The translations under genes were made by a program, and so were the position numbers. Shown in pieces: positions 43,560 to 55,900 of a stretch of 64,000 nucleotides of DNA. Below the pieces are notes generated by a model that searched no databases, was not told the DNA's origin, and saw only the letters and a program-made list of their open reading frames with translations. Origin of the DNA: Mesostigma viride (Eukaryota > Streptophyta > Mesostigmatophyceae > Mesostigmatales > Mesostigmataceae); assembly GCA_009746045.1 (NCBI GenBank), contig RPFO01000667.1, forward strand, positions 5,241,719 to 5,305,718, written 5' to 3'. Every line of letters starts with the position of its first letter. Position 1 is the first letter of the stretch.

Positions 43560-43873
43560 TAGTACCTCCTGACCGATGTTGCATACTCCAACATCGACTG
43601 TGCCTCACCACATCCCAGTGCTCAATGACCTTCCTTTATTCCATTTTTGTTTTTACTCTTTACTTTGTTTTTTATTGATTATTGTTCGTATTATTACCTT
43701 TTACATTTTCTTTTCTTTTTTCTTTCTGTCTTTCTTTCTTTCTTACTCTTTTTTCCTTTTCCCTTTGTAATGTATACTCCTTACTTATTCTTTTAGCCCC
43801 TTCGTGTATGTGTGTATGCGTTCCCTCTTTTAGAACTTAGCTTCTTTGTTTTGGTTGTTTGTGTTGGTCGTGG

Positions 43874-43875
<2 letters not shown>
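43560..43875. other. Pyrimidine-rich spacer 5' of the LINE ORF1
   Basis: From about 43640 to 43870 the plus strand is very T- and C-rich (TTTCTTTCTTTCTTACTCTT and similar). No gene is visible. It may be part of the LINE 5' UTR, purine-rich on the element's own strand. Confidence 0.5.

Positions 43876-43945
<70 letters not shown>
43876..43945 (+). repeat. GT dinucleotide microsatellite
   Basis: About 35 uninterrupted GT units. Confidence 0.97.
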
Positions 43946-43949
<4 letters not shown>

Positions 43950-44199
43950 CCTATCAACCTTTCTTGTTACCCTCTGTGTCTCTCCATGCAGGTCTACCTA
44001 GAGATGGCCACGCGGCTCCCGCGGCCTTCGCGTCTTTCCTCTCAGACAACTACCCTAGTCCTTCCACGGCGTTGGATCGCCATGCGTCCAGGCATAGTTG
44101 TCTCACTTCATACCTAGACGATGTCGGGGGGCGCAGGCGCACTGATCACGTGCGGGATGCCGCCATATCGTGCTGGAGAATAGCGATATCTACTGGGCA

Positions 44200-44360
44200 G
44201 GCCGATGTCGATAGCTTGCGAAATCCTGGGCTATCTGCCAAAAATTATATCAGCGTGTTCATCTTGAGAAGACAATTCTATTGCAACCAACCCGGTGTAA
44301 TTTCATGACCGGATGCAAAAGTTATGAGTATTCTCGTATATTGCATTCCGTCACTGTAAA
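44200..44360. repeat. Dispersed repeat, second copy of 17341-17515
   Basis: It carries the same CTATTGCAACCAACCCGGTG block and flanks as the first copy. The stretch 43946-44199 before it holds no recognisable gene. Confidence 0.7.
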
Positions 44361-44568
44361 AACGGGTAGATAGGTCACAAGTCATGTGCTTATTCACAAA
44401 TGGTTCATGAAAAACAACACCACGCCTTGAGGCCGCAGTATAACCCGGTACATCTGGCGAATGCTGCCCGCAGCAGGCTCGGCCCCAAACACAAATGCAT
44501 TTGCGACAACGTATAAGGAAAAAAGGTTTCAATAGAATCTTTTATTTTCTCTCATTAAAATCCTATTG

Positions 44569-44640
44569 ATTAATTAATTAATTAAACTCGTGCTCCCGAT
44601 GGGAGCGATGGGGAGTCACGGAGCATTAAGATCCTATATA
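44569..44640 (-). other. LINE 3' end (stem-loop and TTAA tail), minus orientation
   Basis: Read on the minus strand, GTGACTCCCC is followed by the stem-loop CTCCC-ATC-GGGAG (44593-44605) and a TTTAATTAATTAATTAAT tail. The flank GCTCCGTGACTCCCCA is shared with 4369-4384. No body is recognisable, so it is a very short copy, in the 3' flank of the ankyrin-WW gene. Confidence 0.6.
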
Positions 44641-44821
44641 ACCGGGCTACACAAATTCCATCACGCACATAGTGCTTGATTGCATGAATAATGGCCAGCA
44701 ACACCCAGTGCTTGACCATAAGAGTCCATTCCGAGCAGGCCAGCCCCGGAGCTTCACAAAACACCAACCAGGCTCCACTTTTAGCCACGCCAGGTTAAAA
44801 ATCGACCAGCCCAGGCTAGCC

Positions 44822-45883
44822 CTAGTGCTTGAGCTCGTCTACCTTCTCCCACGCGAGCGGCTCGGGCTTCTCCCACTGCTTCTCCATAGTGACCTCGTTG
44901 TAATAAAACTTGCGGTTGTGCTCGTTCGAGTGGGTCTCGACCCATGCCGCCTCTTTGGGCTGCTCCCATGTCGAGTCCCCCGTGGCCGGCTTGAACCAGA
45001 ACTTGCGCCCCTGGGAGTCGTACATGACGTTCCAGTTGCGCTCCTTGGGGTCGATCCACTGTGTCTCACCGGTGACCGTGTTCCAGTGCATGCCCTGGGT
45101 GAAGGCAGGGTCGTTGCGGACATCATCGGGCAGCTCGGCGGGCGCATCGGCTTGTGACTTCTCGGTCTTGTAGTTCCACCAGAACCAGTTGCCGTCCTTG
45201 CCCTGCACCTTCTTCCAGGCGAGCGCGCGCGGGATCGTCCACATTGTCTGGTGAGTCACCTGGTTCTGGTACGCCTTCTGGCCGTTAGGCATCAGCTTCA
45301 GCTGCCACGCGCACACGGGCGGGCGCGTCCAGCGGGTCTCGCCGGTCTCCACGTTGTGGAAGAACCGGTTCTTGTTGTGCTTGTCGCTCTCGAACATGCG
45401 CCACGTGCCGGGAGGCTCCTCGAAGGCGGCGGCTCCGCCCTCGGCTTCCATCTCGAACAGGGTGTCAATGGCAGCCATGCCTCCCACGGCAGCCACGCTG
45501 CGAGGGGTCACGCCCGAATCATCGGCAGCATCTGGCGAGGCACCATAGGCAAGGAGCACGCGGACTACCTCGGTGTGGCGGCCCTGGGTGGCAGCGAGCA
45601 GGGGAGTCTTCTTCCCGTTCGCTGGAATCCTTGGGTCGGCCTCGAATTGCAGCAAGATCTTCACAAGATCAACGTTGCCAGTGCTCGCGGCGAAGAAAAG
45701 AGCCGTCCTCCCGTTCTCATCCTTTACGTTAGGATCGTATGGTGGCTGCTGCAACAGGTCCAAGACACAACCAGCGTCGCCCTTGGCAGCGCACTTGGGG
45801 AGAGTGTCCGCGGCAAAAGCGCCCCCAGCAAGAGCCACAGCGACAATGAAGACGGACAAGGAGGCGAGCGCCGTCCTTGCCAT
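44822..45883 (-). CDS. Secreted-type ankyrin-repeat and WW-repeat protein
   Basis: The frame encodes 353 residues from ATG 45883; three codons upstream open with TTG, so I reject them. Residues 1-24 are a clear signal peptide (MARTALASLSVFIVAVALAG, then GAFA) with an AFA|AD cleavage site. Residues about 30-150 hold ankyrin repeats (GRTALFFAASTGNVDLVKIL, KTPLLAATQGRHTEVVRVLL and a degenerate third). Residues about 155-353 hold about five WW-like units, each with an aromatic pair and a final W or WxxP (FFHNVETGETRWTRPP, MHWNTVTGETQWIDP, KFWFKPATGDSTWEQP, KFYYNEVTMEKQWEKP); the third is degenerate. Both repeat types bind proteins, so a scaffold in the secretory pathway, or in the thylakoid lumen if the leader is used there, is likely. 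The gene is intronless and intact. Partner and role are unknown. Confidence 0.85.
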   Translation of the reverse strand: MARTALASLSVFIVAVALAGGAFAADTLPKCAAKGDAGCVLDLLQQPPYDPNVKDENGRTALFFAASTGNVDLVKILLQFEADPRIPANGKKTPLLAATQGRHTEVVRVLLAYGASPDAADDSGVTPRSVAAVGGMAAIDTLFEMEAEGGAAAFEEPPGTWRMFESDKHNKNRFFHNVETGETRWTRPPVCAWQLKLMPNGQKAYQNQVTHQTMWTIPRALAWKKVQGKDGNWFWWNYKTEKSQADAPAELPDDVRNDPAFTQGMHWNTVTGETQWIDPKERNWNVMYDSQGRKFWFKPATGDSTWEQPKEAAWVETHSNEHNRKFYYNEVTMEKQWEKPEPLAWEKVDELKH

Positions 45884-45955
45884 TGTGCGCAAATGTTTAT
45901 TTATTTAGCTTTCTAACCTACAAATCAATCGTGCAATGGGTTCTCACCCAACACT

Positions 45956-46270
45956 TCACCAGTTCTCTGTTGAACCGTCAAAGATGGTGCGCGCAGCAAT
46001 GTTCATTTCCCTTTCATCCACTCCCGTGATGACGCAACCGTCGCATGGCATGAGCCTGATCGTCGCTATCGTGCGGCCGCCAAACAAGACTGGTATGTTG
46101 ATGCCCGGGCCGGGTGTCAGCGCTTCGTTTAGACATTTTTCCACAGCCGGCGCCGCGCCGGCAACAATTTCCCTTGGCCGGTAGCCGGCGTAGGCCGGCC
46201 AATAGCCGGCGTAGGCCGGCCACGAGCTGGCCAAGTACCTGGCTCTGTGGACTGAGGAGTGTGGAGGCAC
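45956..46270 (-). CDS. Unrecognised ORF upstream of the ankyrin-WW gene
   Basis: The frame encodes 104 residues, ending with a protein-like stretch (GPGINIPVLFGGRTIATIRL, then CDGCVITGVDEREMNIAART). The N-terminal part overlaps a duplicated GTAGCCGGCGTAGGCCGGCC unit at 46180-46220. I do not recognise it; it could be an exon or a chance frame. The rest of 46271-46790 is AT-rich and shows nothing. Confidence 0.25.
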   Translation of the reverse strand: MPPHSSVHRARYLASSWPAYAGYWPAYAGYRPREIVAGAAPAVEKCLNEALTPGPGINIPVLFGGRTIATIRLMPCDGCVITGVDEREMNIAARTIFDGSTENW

Positions 46271-46790
46271 TGATGGAACGCGGGAATTGAGGCGGGAATG
46301 CTGGTTGATAAACTTGATAGATGTTTGAAAACTACACCCCTCACATTGTTAGTTTTACTAAATAATTATGAGGCGCGGCGTCGACCTCCTGCAACGATAA
46401 ATAAAACAAAAGATTCTTAAATAATTATTCCTGAGCGTACTCCCCTGTCGATTTTCATAGCTACCAAACGAACAAAGAAAGTGTAAATAAATATTCTTTG
46501 ACTGCCCAACTGAAGCGCTTCTTTTGCGGTAAAAAACCGCAAAGAATCTCTGGCTGAAAAATGTGCTCAGTTTCAGTTTACCAGCCGTCACTGAAAAGAG
46601 CAGTGCAGCCTAGTGCAGCCGGCTGGGTTATAAAACAAACAAAGAATTATTAAATTTCGCAACTAGTTCAACGGTTGTTTGGTAACCAAACAAACAAACT
46701 AATCACTAATTAATTGGACGGGCACATTAACACTTGCAACCAATAAAACACTATTTTCTAATTCCAAAATGCTAGGGGTGCCGGCGCTGC

Positions 46791-48629
<1,839 letters not shown>

Positions 48630-48631
48630 GT

Positions 48632-49328
48632 AGTTAACGCCAAGCGCATTGGTGTGATCCTGATTCGGCATATCTCTGCGATTCCAGCGGCACCGGAACG
48701 AGTTCATTCCGACAAGTATCAAGAAAGTTATGGCGTTCCGACTTCCCGGTCGCGCGCGAGCGCGAGCCGGCTGTTCTTCTAAGTCGGACGTGAATATTTG
48801 CCGACGACATATGGGGTCGACAGTAATTCCTGGGCTGACAGGAATTAGGTGCTGTACCTACGACGGTATTGGATTAATACGTCGTACGCAGGAAATAGGA
48901 ACCTTAACCTGTGGTCTGTTGGTACCGCAGGCTTAGTCCTGGACTTCTAGGTGCAGATGCAATAATCACTGTGGTGACTGTACTCTGTGGTCACTGTGCC
49001 TGTATGGCAGACCTACTGTATAGGAGCTGGGCGCTGTACAGGTAGTGAATACTGTACCGGGAGTGTTATTACTGAGCAGGCCTCCTAGGCTGCTCAGGAC
49101 TAGCAAGCACAGTGCACAAGTATATAAACAATAGGCCAGTGCCAAATGGATATCTCTTGCGAGCCCGCCTCACGTGTTGTGCCTTGACTTGGCAAGCTCG
49201 TGTGCAAGCCTCAAGTGTTGAGTGCTGTAAACATTATCCGATTTAACAAAGCTCCGTTTCCAACTATATTCACACATTGCTGCATTGCAACCATATCCTT
49301 CACATTGCGTGTGCGAAGAACGTTAACT
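48632..49328 (+). repeat. 5' LTR of copy 1 (697 bp)
   Basis: The LTR starts AGTTAACG and ends CGTTAACT, an 8-bp inverted repeat, and lacks the usual TG...CA ends. A TATA box (TATATAAACA, 49121-49130) lies about 200 bases before its end. Closely matching LTRs lie at 51554-52249 and 58887-59581 on the minus strand. I see no standard initiator-tRNA primer site after 49328 (CAAATTACAACC). Confidence 0.9.
49121..49130 (+). promoter_or_regulatory. TATA box in the copia-like LTR
   Basis: TATATAAACA preceded by GTGCACAAG. Copies occur at the equivalent positions of the two minus-strand LTRs (about 51755-51762 and 59088-59095 as TTTATATA). It would start the genomic RNA within the LTR. Confidence 0.6.
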
Positions 49329-49421
49329 CAAATTACAACCAGTCTCAGCGGAACGGCCAGGAGGGTCGTTGCCGGTTGCGGTGTGCAGCTTTGACGACGA
49401 GAGGAGCTCGTCCGGTGGTGA

Positions 49422-50342
49422 ATGGTGCAGGAGGAACAACGGCAGCAGGATTTCCGGTTTCGGCAGTCTGCTGGGGGTTCGATTTCTCCTGAATTACGCC
49501 GTGTCGTTCGGGATCTATCTTTGTTGCTTGCAGATCGTCCGCCTGTAAATCGCAGCTTCGTGCAATTCGTCGACGACCAGGTCGAAGACTGGGAGCGAAT
49601 TCTGCGACACGTACAAACCATCGTCATTCCGGAGCACCGGAGCATCGACGACCTTGAGCAGGAGCTTCACGGGTTGGTCGGCATCCAGGCGGTGATTACA
49701 GCAGTAGCTGAGCGAGTGCGGACGGAGTTGGCGGCAAGGCGAGGCGAGGTTGCGGAAGCAGCTGGCGCAGGGCGACACGAGTTTGTACCGACAGTAGCGG
49801 GCGCGGGAGTACCACGTGCTTTCGCAGGCGGCATCGGCGACGAGAGTGTTGCAGCGGGGCCAGTTAGGCGTGAACGACGCGGAGCGGAGCACTACAGGCG
49901 GCTTGCAGAGGTCGGGGCGACAGCGGAAGCCATCGCCGGAGGACAGCGCGCGACAAGAGTCGGCAGGTTTCCAGAGCGAGTAAGAGTTCCTTTTCAGGAG
50001 CTGCCCCCGCCCCTTCGCGTTCGTGTGACGCGTTGGGAGGAGTTTGCACCTCTTAGGTACGAGAGTGACCTTGAGGTAGGAGCAGGGGGTGTCGCTGGGC
50101 TAGGCGACGAGGCACTCGGCGACCACGAGGTGCCAACGTACAATCCGCGAGGTGCCAACGACGGGTTGTCACCTGTCTACTTTACCAACGGTGACGATTC
50201 AGTCATCGCGGGCCGACAGCGGGTCGACGACGGCGCAGCAGGTAGCAGGGTACCAGAGCTGATTGTGGTGAGCGACAGCGACGACGACAGCGACAAGGAG
50301 AACCAGGACGCGCCTGGGGCCAGCCGTGGTGGTCTTGCCTGA
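49422..50342 (+). CDS. ORF1 of copy 1, extra protein upstream of gag
   Basis: The intact 306-residue frame starts at ATG 49422, about 95 bases after the LTR. The N-terminal half is helical and charged (SPELRRVVRDLSLLLADRPP, VDDQVEDWERILRHVQTIVI), the middle is Ala/Gly/Arg-rich, and the C-terminus is acidic (VVSDSDDDSDKENQ). I recognise no domain. It sits where gag is normally first, while the zinc-knuckle gag follows as a separate frame about 100 bases later. It may be a second structural protein or a regulatory protein. The equivalent frame in copy 2 is broken by one missing base in a G run. Confidence 0.75.
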   Translation: MVQEEQRQQDFRFRQSAGGSISPELRRVVRDLSLLLADRPPVNRSFVQFVDDQVEDWERILRHVQTIVIPEHRSIDDLEQELHGLVGIQAVITAVAERVRTELAARRGEVAEAAGAGRHEFVPTVAGAGVPRAFAGGIGDESVAAGPVRRERRGAEHYRRLAEVGATAEAIAGGQRATRVGRFPERVRVPFQELPPPLRVRVTRWEEFAPLRYESDLEVGAGGVAGLGDEALGDHEVPTYNPRGANDGLSPVYFTNGDDSVIAGRQRVDDGAAGSRVPELIVVSDSDDDSDKENQDAPGASRGGLA

Positions 50343-50444
50343 GTGGTAACACTTGGCACTTTCCTTTCTTGTTCAGTAGCTTATATTGCTTTAATTGCTG
50401 CTTGGCTACTTGGCTGGCTGTAGCAGATCTGAACAGAGGCCATC

Positions 50445-51548
50445 ATGGAGGATGGAGCTATCAACCAACAAGCGGGCTTTATGGGCTTCGGACGGCGCGG
50501 CGCTGGGCTAGATGGACGAGATGGACGCGATGGACGCGGTGGACGCGATGGACGCGGGGACGGCCAGGCGCTGGGAGACCAGGCTGAGGTGCCAGATAAT
50601 CAGAGCCAAGGATCTCAGGGCGGGCAGCACGCGCCAGCCGCAGATCAAGCGGCGCCTAAGCGACCAACCGTTGCTGAGGGGTACGCGGTGCTAGGCCAGT
50701 TTCAGTCCATCAAGGACAATTGGCAGCCCCGGGATGCTGAAAGGATGTTAGAGGACATGAACTTGTACACGGAGATATACAACGGTGACAAGCTTCGCAT
50801 CCTGGCGTCTAGTGCCTACATACGGCAGTCGGCGAGGCGGCTGTTCAAGTTTGTTCGGGAGCGACATGCGGCGGGGGACACCTGGACGGCGTTTATGACG
50901 CGACTCAGGTCGTTCCTGAGTGACAAGAGGACCATAGATGGGTCCCACCTGAAGCAAGAATACCTGGACTACAAGCCCATCAAGGGGCAGCTAGTGGTCC
51001 ACGCCTTTGAAGACTTCGTCAAGCTGAGGGAGGACGCCATGGCCAAGGGCTTCTTCGTCGCAGATCGGATGGCCATGGGCGACTTTCTCAAGTCGCTGCA
51101 ACTGGATCCGGTCACCATGGATAATGTGACCATCCACATGCGACAGGTCCATCAGGCTGGGCAGCCATGACGGATCAGTTGTATGAGTGTTTCAGCGGCA
51201 AGTACGTGGGGGGTAAGCGCCCTCGTCAGAATGATGAGGAGGCCACTGAACCCACGGTTAAGTCCATGAGGGGATCGGGCCACGGGGGCCCAGCGTCCTC
51301 GAGAGGGCCTGAGACCTCTTCAAGGGGTCGAGGAAGGTCCAGGAGGGGGCGTGACAGAAGGGCTGGACGGGGGACCCCGCCGAAGTCGGGACATCCACAG
51401 TCCCAGTTTGACTTCAAGAGGGTGGGTGGTCCTCCCAAGGCTGGGCCCAGCAGTGGGACCTCACGGGACATCAGTCAGGTGGAATGTTATTTCTGCCAGG
51501 GGAAGGGTCACTTCAGGAATGAGTGTCCCTCGTACCTGAGGCAGGAAG
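50445..51548 (+). pseudogene. gag of copy 1, frame-broken and split by copy 2
   Basis: Gag packages the element RNA. The frame starts at ATG 50445 and has a Gly/Asp/Arg repeat (DGRDGRDGRG), a helical capsid-like part (AERMLEDMNLYTEIYNGDKL, FVRERHAAGDTWTAFMTRLR), and stops at 51170. A two-base insertion there, relative to copy 2, shifts the frame. The downstream frame (from 51167) has an Arg/Gly-rich stretch and one CCHC zinc knuckle, CYFCQGKGHFRNEC. At 51549-51553 the insertion of copy 2 interrupts it. The last part (KPAQGGSKDKAGPSQDKGKG) resumes at about 59587 and ends at a TGA near 59665. Confidence 0.8.
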
Positions 51549-51553
51549 GTCAG

Positions 51554-52249
51554 AGTTAAACTTTCTTATCACACGCAATGTGAAGGATATGGTTGCAATG
51601 CAGCAATGTGTGAATATGGTTGGAAACGGAGCTTTGTTAAATCGGATAATGTTTACAGCGCTCAACACTTGAGGCTTGCACACGCGCTTGCCAAGTCAAG
51701 GCACAACACGTGAGGCGGGCTCGCAAGAGATGCCCATTTGGCACTGGCCTATTGTTTATATACTTGTGCACTGTGCTTGCTAGTCCTGAGCGGCCTAGGA
51801 GGCCTGCTCAGTAATAACACCCCCGGTACAGTATTCACTACCTGTACAGCGCCCAACTCCTATACAGTAGGTCTGCCATACAGGCACAGTGACTACAGAG
51901 CACAGTCCACAGTGACTATTGCATCTGCACCTAGAAGTCCAGGACTAAGCCTGCGGTACCAACAGACCACAGGTTAAGGTTCCTATTTCCTGCGTACGAC
52001 GTATTAATCCAATACCGTCGTAGGTACAGCACCTAATTCCTGTCAGCCCAGGAATTACTGTCGACCCCATATGTCGTCGGCAAATATTCACGTCCGACTT
52101 AGAAGAACAGCCGGCTCGCGCTCGCGCGCGACCGGGAAGTCGGAACGCCATAACTTTCTTGATACTTGTCGGAATGAACTCGTTCCGGTGCCGCTGGAAT
52201 CGCAGAGATATGCCGAATCAGGATCACGCCAATGCGCTTGGCGTTAACT
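51554..52249 (-). repeat. 3' LTR of copy 2 (696 bp)
   Basis: Its inner end is AGTTAACGCC next to the polypurine tract. Its outer end reads GTGTGATAAGAAAGTTTAACT, minus strand, where the other two LTRs read GTGTGCGAAGAACGTTAACT. The remainder matches them closely. Confidence 0.9.
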
Positions 52250-52996
52250 CCAATCCTTTCTTTTCTTGAGCTGTAGCAGCTCACACAAGTCTACATACAA
52301 ACACACACAATGGGTACTGGATATCCTCCCCAGACTACAAGTCACAACCCGCTGGGCATGACAGTCAGCTTGGATTCCTTATTATATGTACATAGCACCC
52401 ATACTGGCTCAGGAGCACAAACAAATTACAATGAGTCCCTATCCCTTCACGGGAGGCTCGTTGTGTTACCCATGTACAAGAGGTTGGCCAACTGTGGCAG
52501 CCCATAGGTGTTCAGTTAAGAACTTGAGAAGTATGTACAACCTTCAGGACCTTAGGCGAAACCCCACAGATCACCCACAACAGCTCATCAGAAAACATTG
52601 CTGACCCCCAGACGGGAGTCGGCGCCGGTCTGCTGCCCCTTATCGAACCAGACACAACATCTACGCGAAGCACATGCAAAACACAAGCTCCCTACTCGTT
52701 CCAACCGTGGAAAATCAGGGGACCTGTCGCCACCTCACCAGCATGGTGGATGGGTCAGCCAGTCCGTGAAACTCCGCCTTAAGACGGCACCAGGGAATCG
52801 AACCCCGCCCACAAACCACAGATCTGGGGAAACCTCAGACTGAGATGAAAACCCCAGATAGACATCTCTCCATCAGAGACAATGTCAGACATTCCCACAC
52901 CAGAGACATGTCTCACCCCTCAAGGTGTGCTCAGGATTATGTACAATCAAGCTCCCAGCCTGATATCCAGAGACTTAAGCACCCAGCTCTCAGCTT
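52250..52996 (-). other. 3' untranslated region and polypurine tract of copy 2
   Basis: About 750 bases between the pol stop and the 3' LTR, with no ORF. It ends on the minus strand in CAAGAAAAGAAAGGATTGG (52250-52268), the plus-strand primer site. Copy 1 has the same region at 63259-64000. Confidence 0.75.
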
Positions 52997-55900
52997 TTAG
53001 ACAGATAGACCGACTTGACAGTCAGCATTCATGAGCTTCCTCAGTACATTGTACTGGGCTGGGGCCTTGTGTGGCAGCTTTGTCAATGCATCAGCAGGGT
53101 TCTCCTCGCCAGGGATATGCTTCAAGTCAACCAAACTGGCCAACTCCTTCAGCAACAAATAATCCAGGTCCCGGCTCCTGGCCAGCTGCTTGTGAACAAA
53201 CTGGACCATACCCATGCTGTCTGTTAGCAACAACGTCTCCATCTGCAAGGTCCAAGGGGTAACTGAAGCCAGCTCCAGCATTAACTCCTTTATGTACAGG
53301 CTGGACTGGATCCCCTCGCATATGGCCCTGCATTCTGCCACATCTGAACTGATACAGACCCTCTTCTGCAGTCTGCTGTACCAGCTGAACAAACTTGCCC
53401 TGCTCTGATAAAAAGCAAACAGAGCAGCAGATCTCCCCCTGACCTTGGTAACCTGGCGAGCATCCATGGAACTGTCAACAAAGATCTCCAAGGTGATAGG
53501 CTGGGCAAAGTCAATCCCAGACAAAATCAGATCAGGGGTACTCTCCACCAACCGGGCTATGACTCGAGGCTTCTCATCCTCAAGCACCTCATCAGGCATT
53601 CTGCTATGGACCATCAAAGACGGACCACAGATGCTGGCAAACCAGGCCCACATGCCTCTCAACTCAGGTCCTGCAGCCTGGGTGATCTTCTCTGGCAAGG
53701 CCTTCACAATGGTCTGTTTATAATCTCCTCCAGCCTGAAGCCTGATACTCCACTCCCCGTCCCTCCTGAACAGGGTAGCCTGCATTCCACAGAACACTAC
53801 AGGCTTGTTGGGCTCCTGCCACAGCTCCTTGCCCAGTGAAAACTTGCCACTGATGACAGGAATAAACTTCTTCAGCCAGGTCGTGGGGGCTAGCAAATGC
53901 AGATCATCTCCATGCAAACTAGCATACACTGGCAGACCCTCCCATTGGGCCAGCAGCAAACAGGGATCAACTGAAGACACTCTCAAGCCACACTCACTGA
54001 TCAGAGCTTCCTGCAGCGTGAGTCTCCAGATGATTGGGCTCGACCTGAGTCCTTCCAGGCCCTTCAGAATAACCAGGAATTGTTGATGCAGCTCCAGCTT
54101 CCAGATGGCAGGCACCTCAACACAGTAAGGCTCATCCTGCTTCCACACCCTCCTGGCCACTTCTGGATCAGATTTTAAAAATGCCCTCTTGAAGTCCAGC
54201 AGCACTGATGACATAGCTGCTCCCCTGTTCAGCAACCCCACGTAGAGACATAGCAAAATTCTCCATGTGTCGTGTAGCATCCCTGGCGTGTATAGCTCCT
54301 CTCCTGGCAGACTCCCCGTGCCGTGATACTCATTCAGGACAGGCCTGACATGGGGCACTGATACCTCATCCACAACCTTCCTCTTCAGCACAAATCTCAA
54401 AGCAAGCTTCCTTGATGCTGGGGGACGTCTGTCTGTTGGTGCAGCACACTCAAACTGCAACCACTCCTCCAATGCCTTGGAGAAGGCGAGCTTCCAAGCC
54501 TCAAACAAAGTAGGCGAGCTCATCTCTTGGACCAGCTGGTCATATGTCAAAGGAGAGTGTGCAGCAAGGCTCCTGTGAGTTATGCCAATACTGCTGGGGT
54601 GCAACACAGCTGGAATCACCAAACTGGCCGCTGGGGGCACCTCCCCTTCATCCCATTTTACACCCTTGACCGGCTTGGCCCTGCACCTGACTGGAAATGT
54701 TGTCCTGAAATTTTCTAGGGGAATCATCCCCCAGCCATCTCTTCTCAGAGCTGTAGCTCTGATAGAAATCCCAGGATTGCCCAGAAAATTCTGACCCAAA
54801 ATCACAGGGCCATCATAGTCCTCTAGGACAAGGAAGGTCACATCCACACCCATGACAGGGGCAGTAACCTCTCCCAACACCCTTAGATGCGTCCTACCAC
54901 TGAAATCAGACACCCAGGGGCAACTTGGTTCTCCGACCAGCAGTTCTCCTGTATGCTGAGGTCCCATGACAGAAACCTGTGCATTGGTATCTATCTCCAT
55001 GGCAGCTACCTCAGGTTCATCCAACTGGACAAGCTTGGACACCTTAGGCTCCTTCTTGGCTCTTTGCAAAGCCTGTACAATATCTGATAGACGCACACCC
55101 CTAGGCCTGGTGTCGGGCCGTTCCGGAGGTGCAGCCTGTCCGCCTGCTTGCCCAACCACCGTATGTGAAGGTACCCCAGGGGCCGGGCCAGGGTCACCCT
55201 GAGGGCTCGATACAGCTGTAGCACCCTGATCAGGAAGCTCCACGTCACCCCCGCCTTGTACACCAGCGGGCACCTGGAAGAGGTCTCCTTGATTACCTCC
55301 CCGGGGACGGATCTTTGACCAGGACAGACGGTGCACTGCTTGGGAGCCATCAATGGCCACCCAGCACTTATGGCCAGCGGCTTCTACTCGGGTCACCACC
55401 CCATCATGCCAGCTGCCACGTTTCCCTGGAAAGCTTGGTTCCTTCCACACAACAACCTGTTGTCCAACGTTAGGTTCTAGGACACTCCAGCCCTTGTCTT
55501 TCTGCCTCAGCTTGAGGAACTTGGCCTCTAGCTTCTCCTTCCATGCCTGCTCAGCATCAGCTGGCAGCATCCTGGTATGCAGCATAAGAGGATTGATGGC
55601 AATGTCACCAAAGAACATGGGAGTCCTCAGGTTCAGCCTGTCCTCCACAGAACGTAGCCATGCAGATGTCACAATGGCAGATGACGTCCTTGGAATCCTC
55701 TCCACCAGCAGCACAGTCTTGATCTCTTGGATGGCTCTCTCCACCACCCCTTGCTGGCCGTGGCTCTCCCTGGGTGTAATCAGCAACTCTGGAAACTCTG
55801 GCAGGTTCTCACAGCACTCAAACTGAATGTCACACTGCAACAACTCCAACCCAGGGTACCTGCTCCTTGTCAACTTCAGAGCAGCAATCAATGTAGGCTT

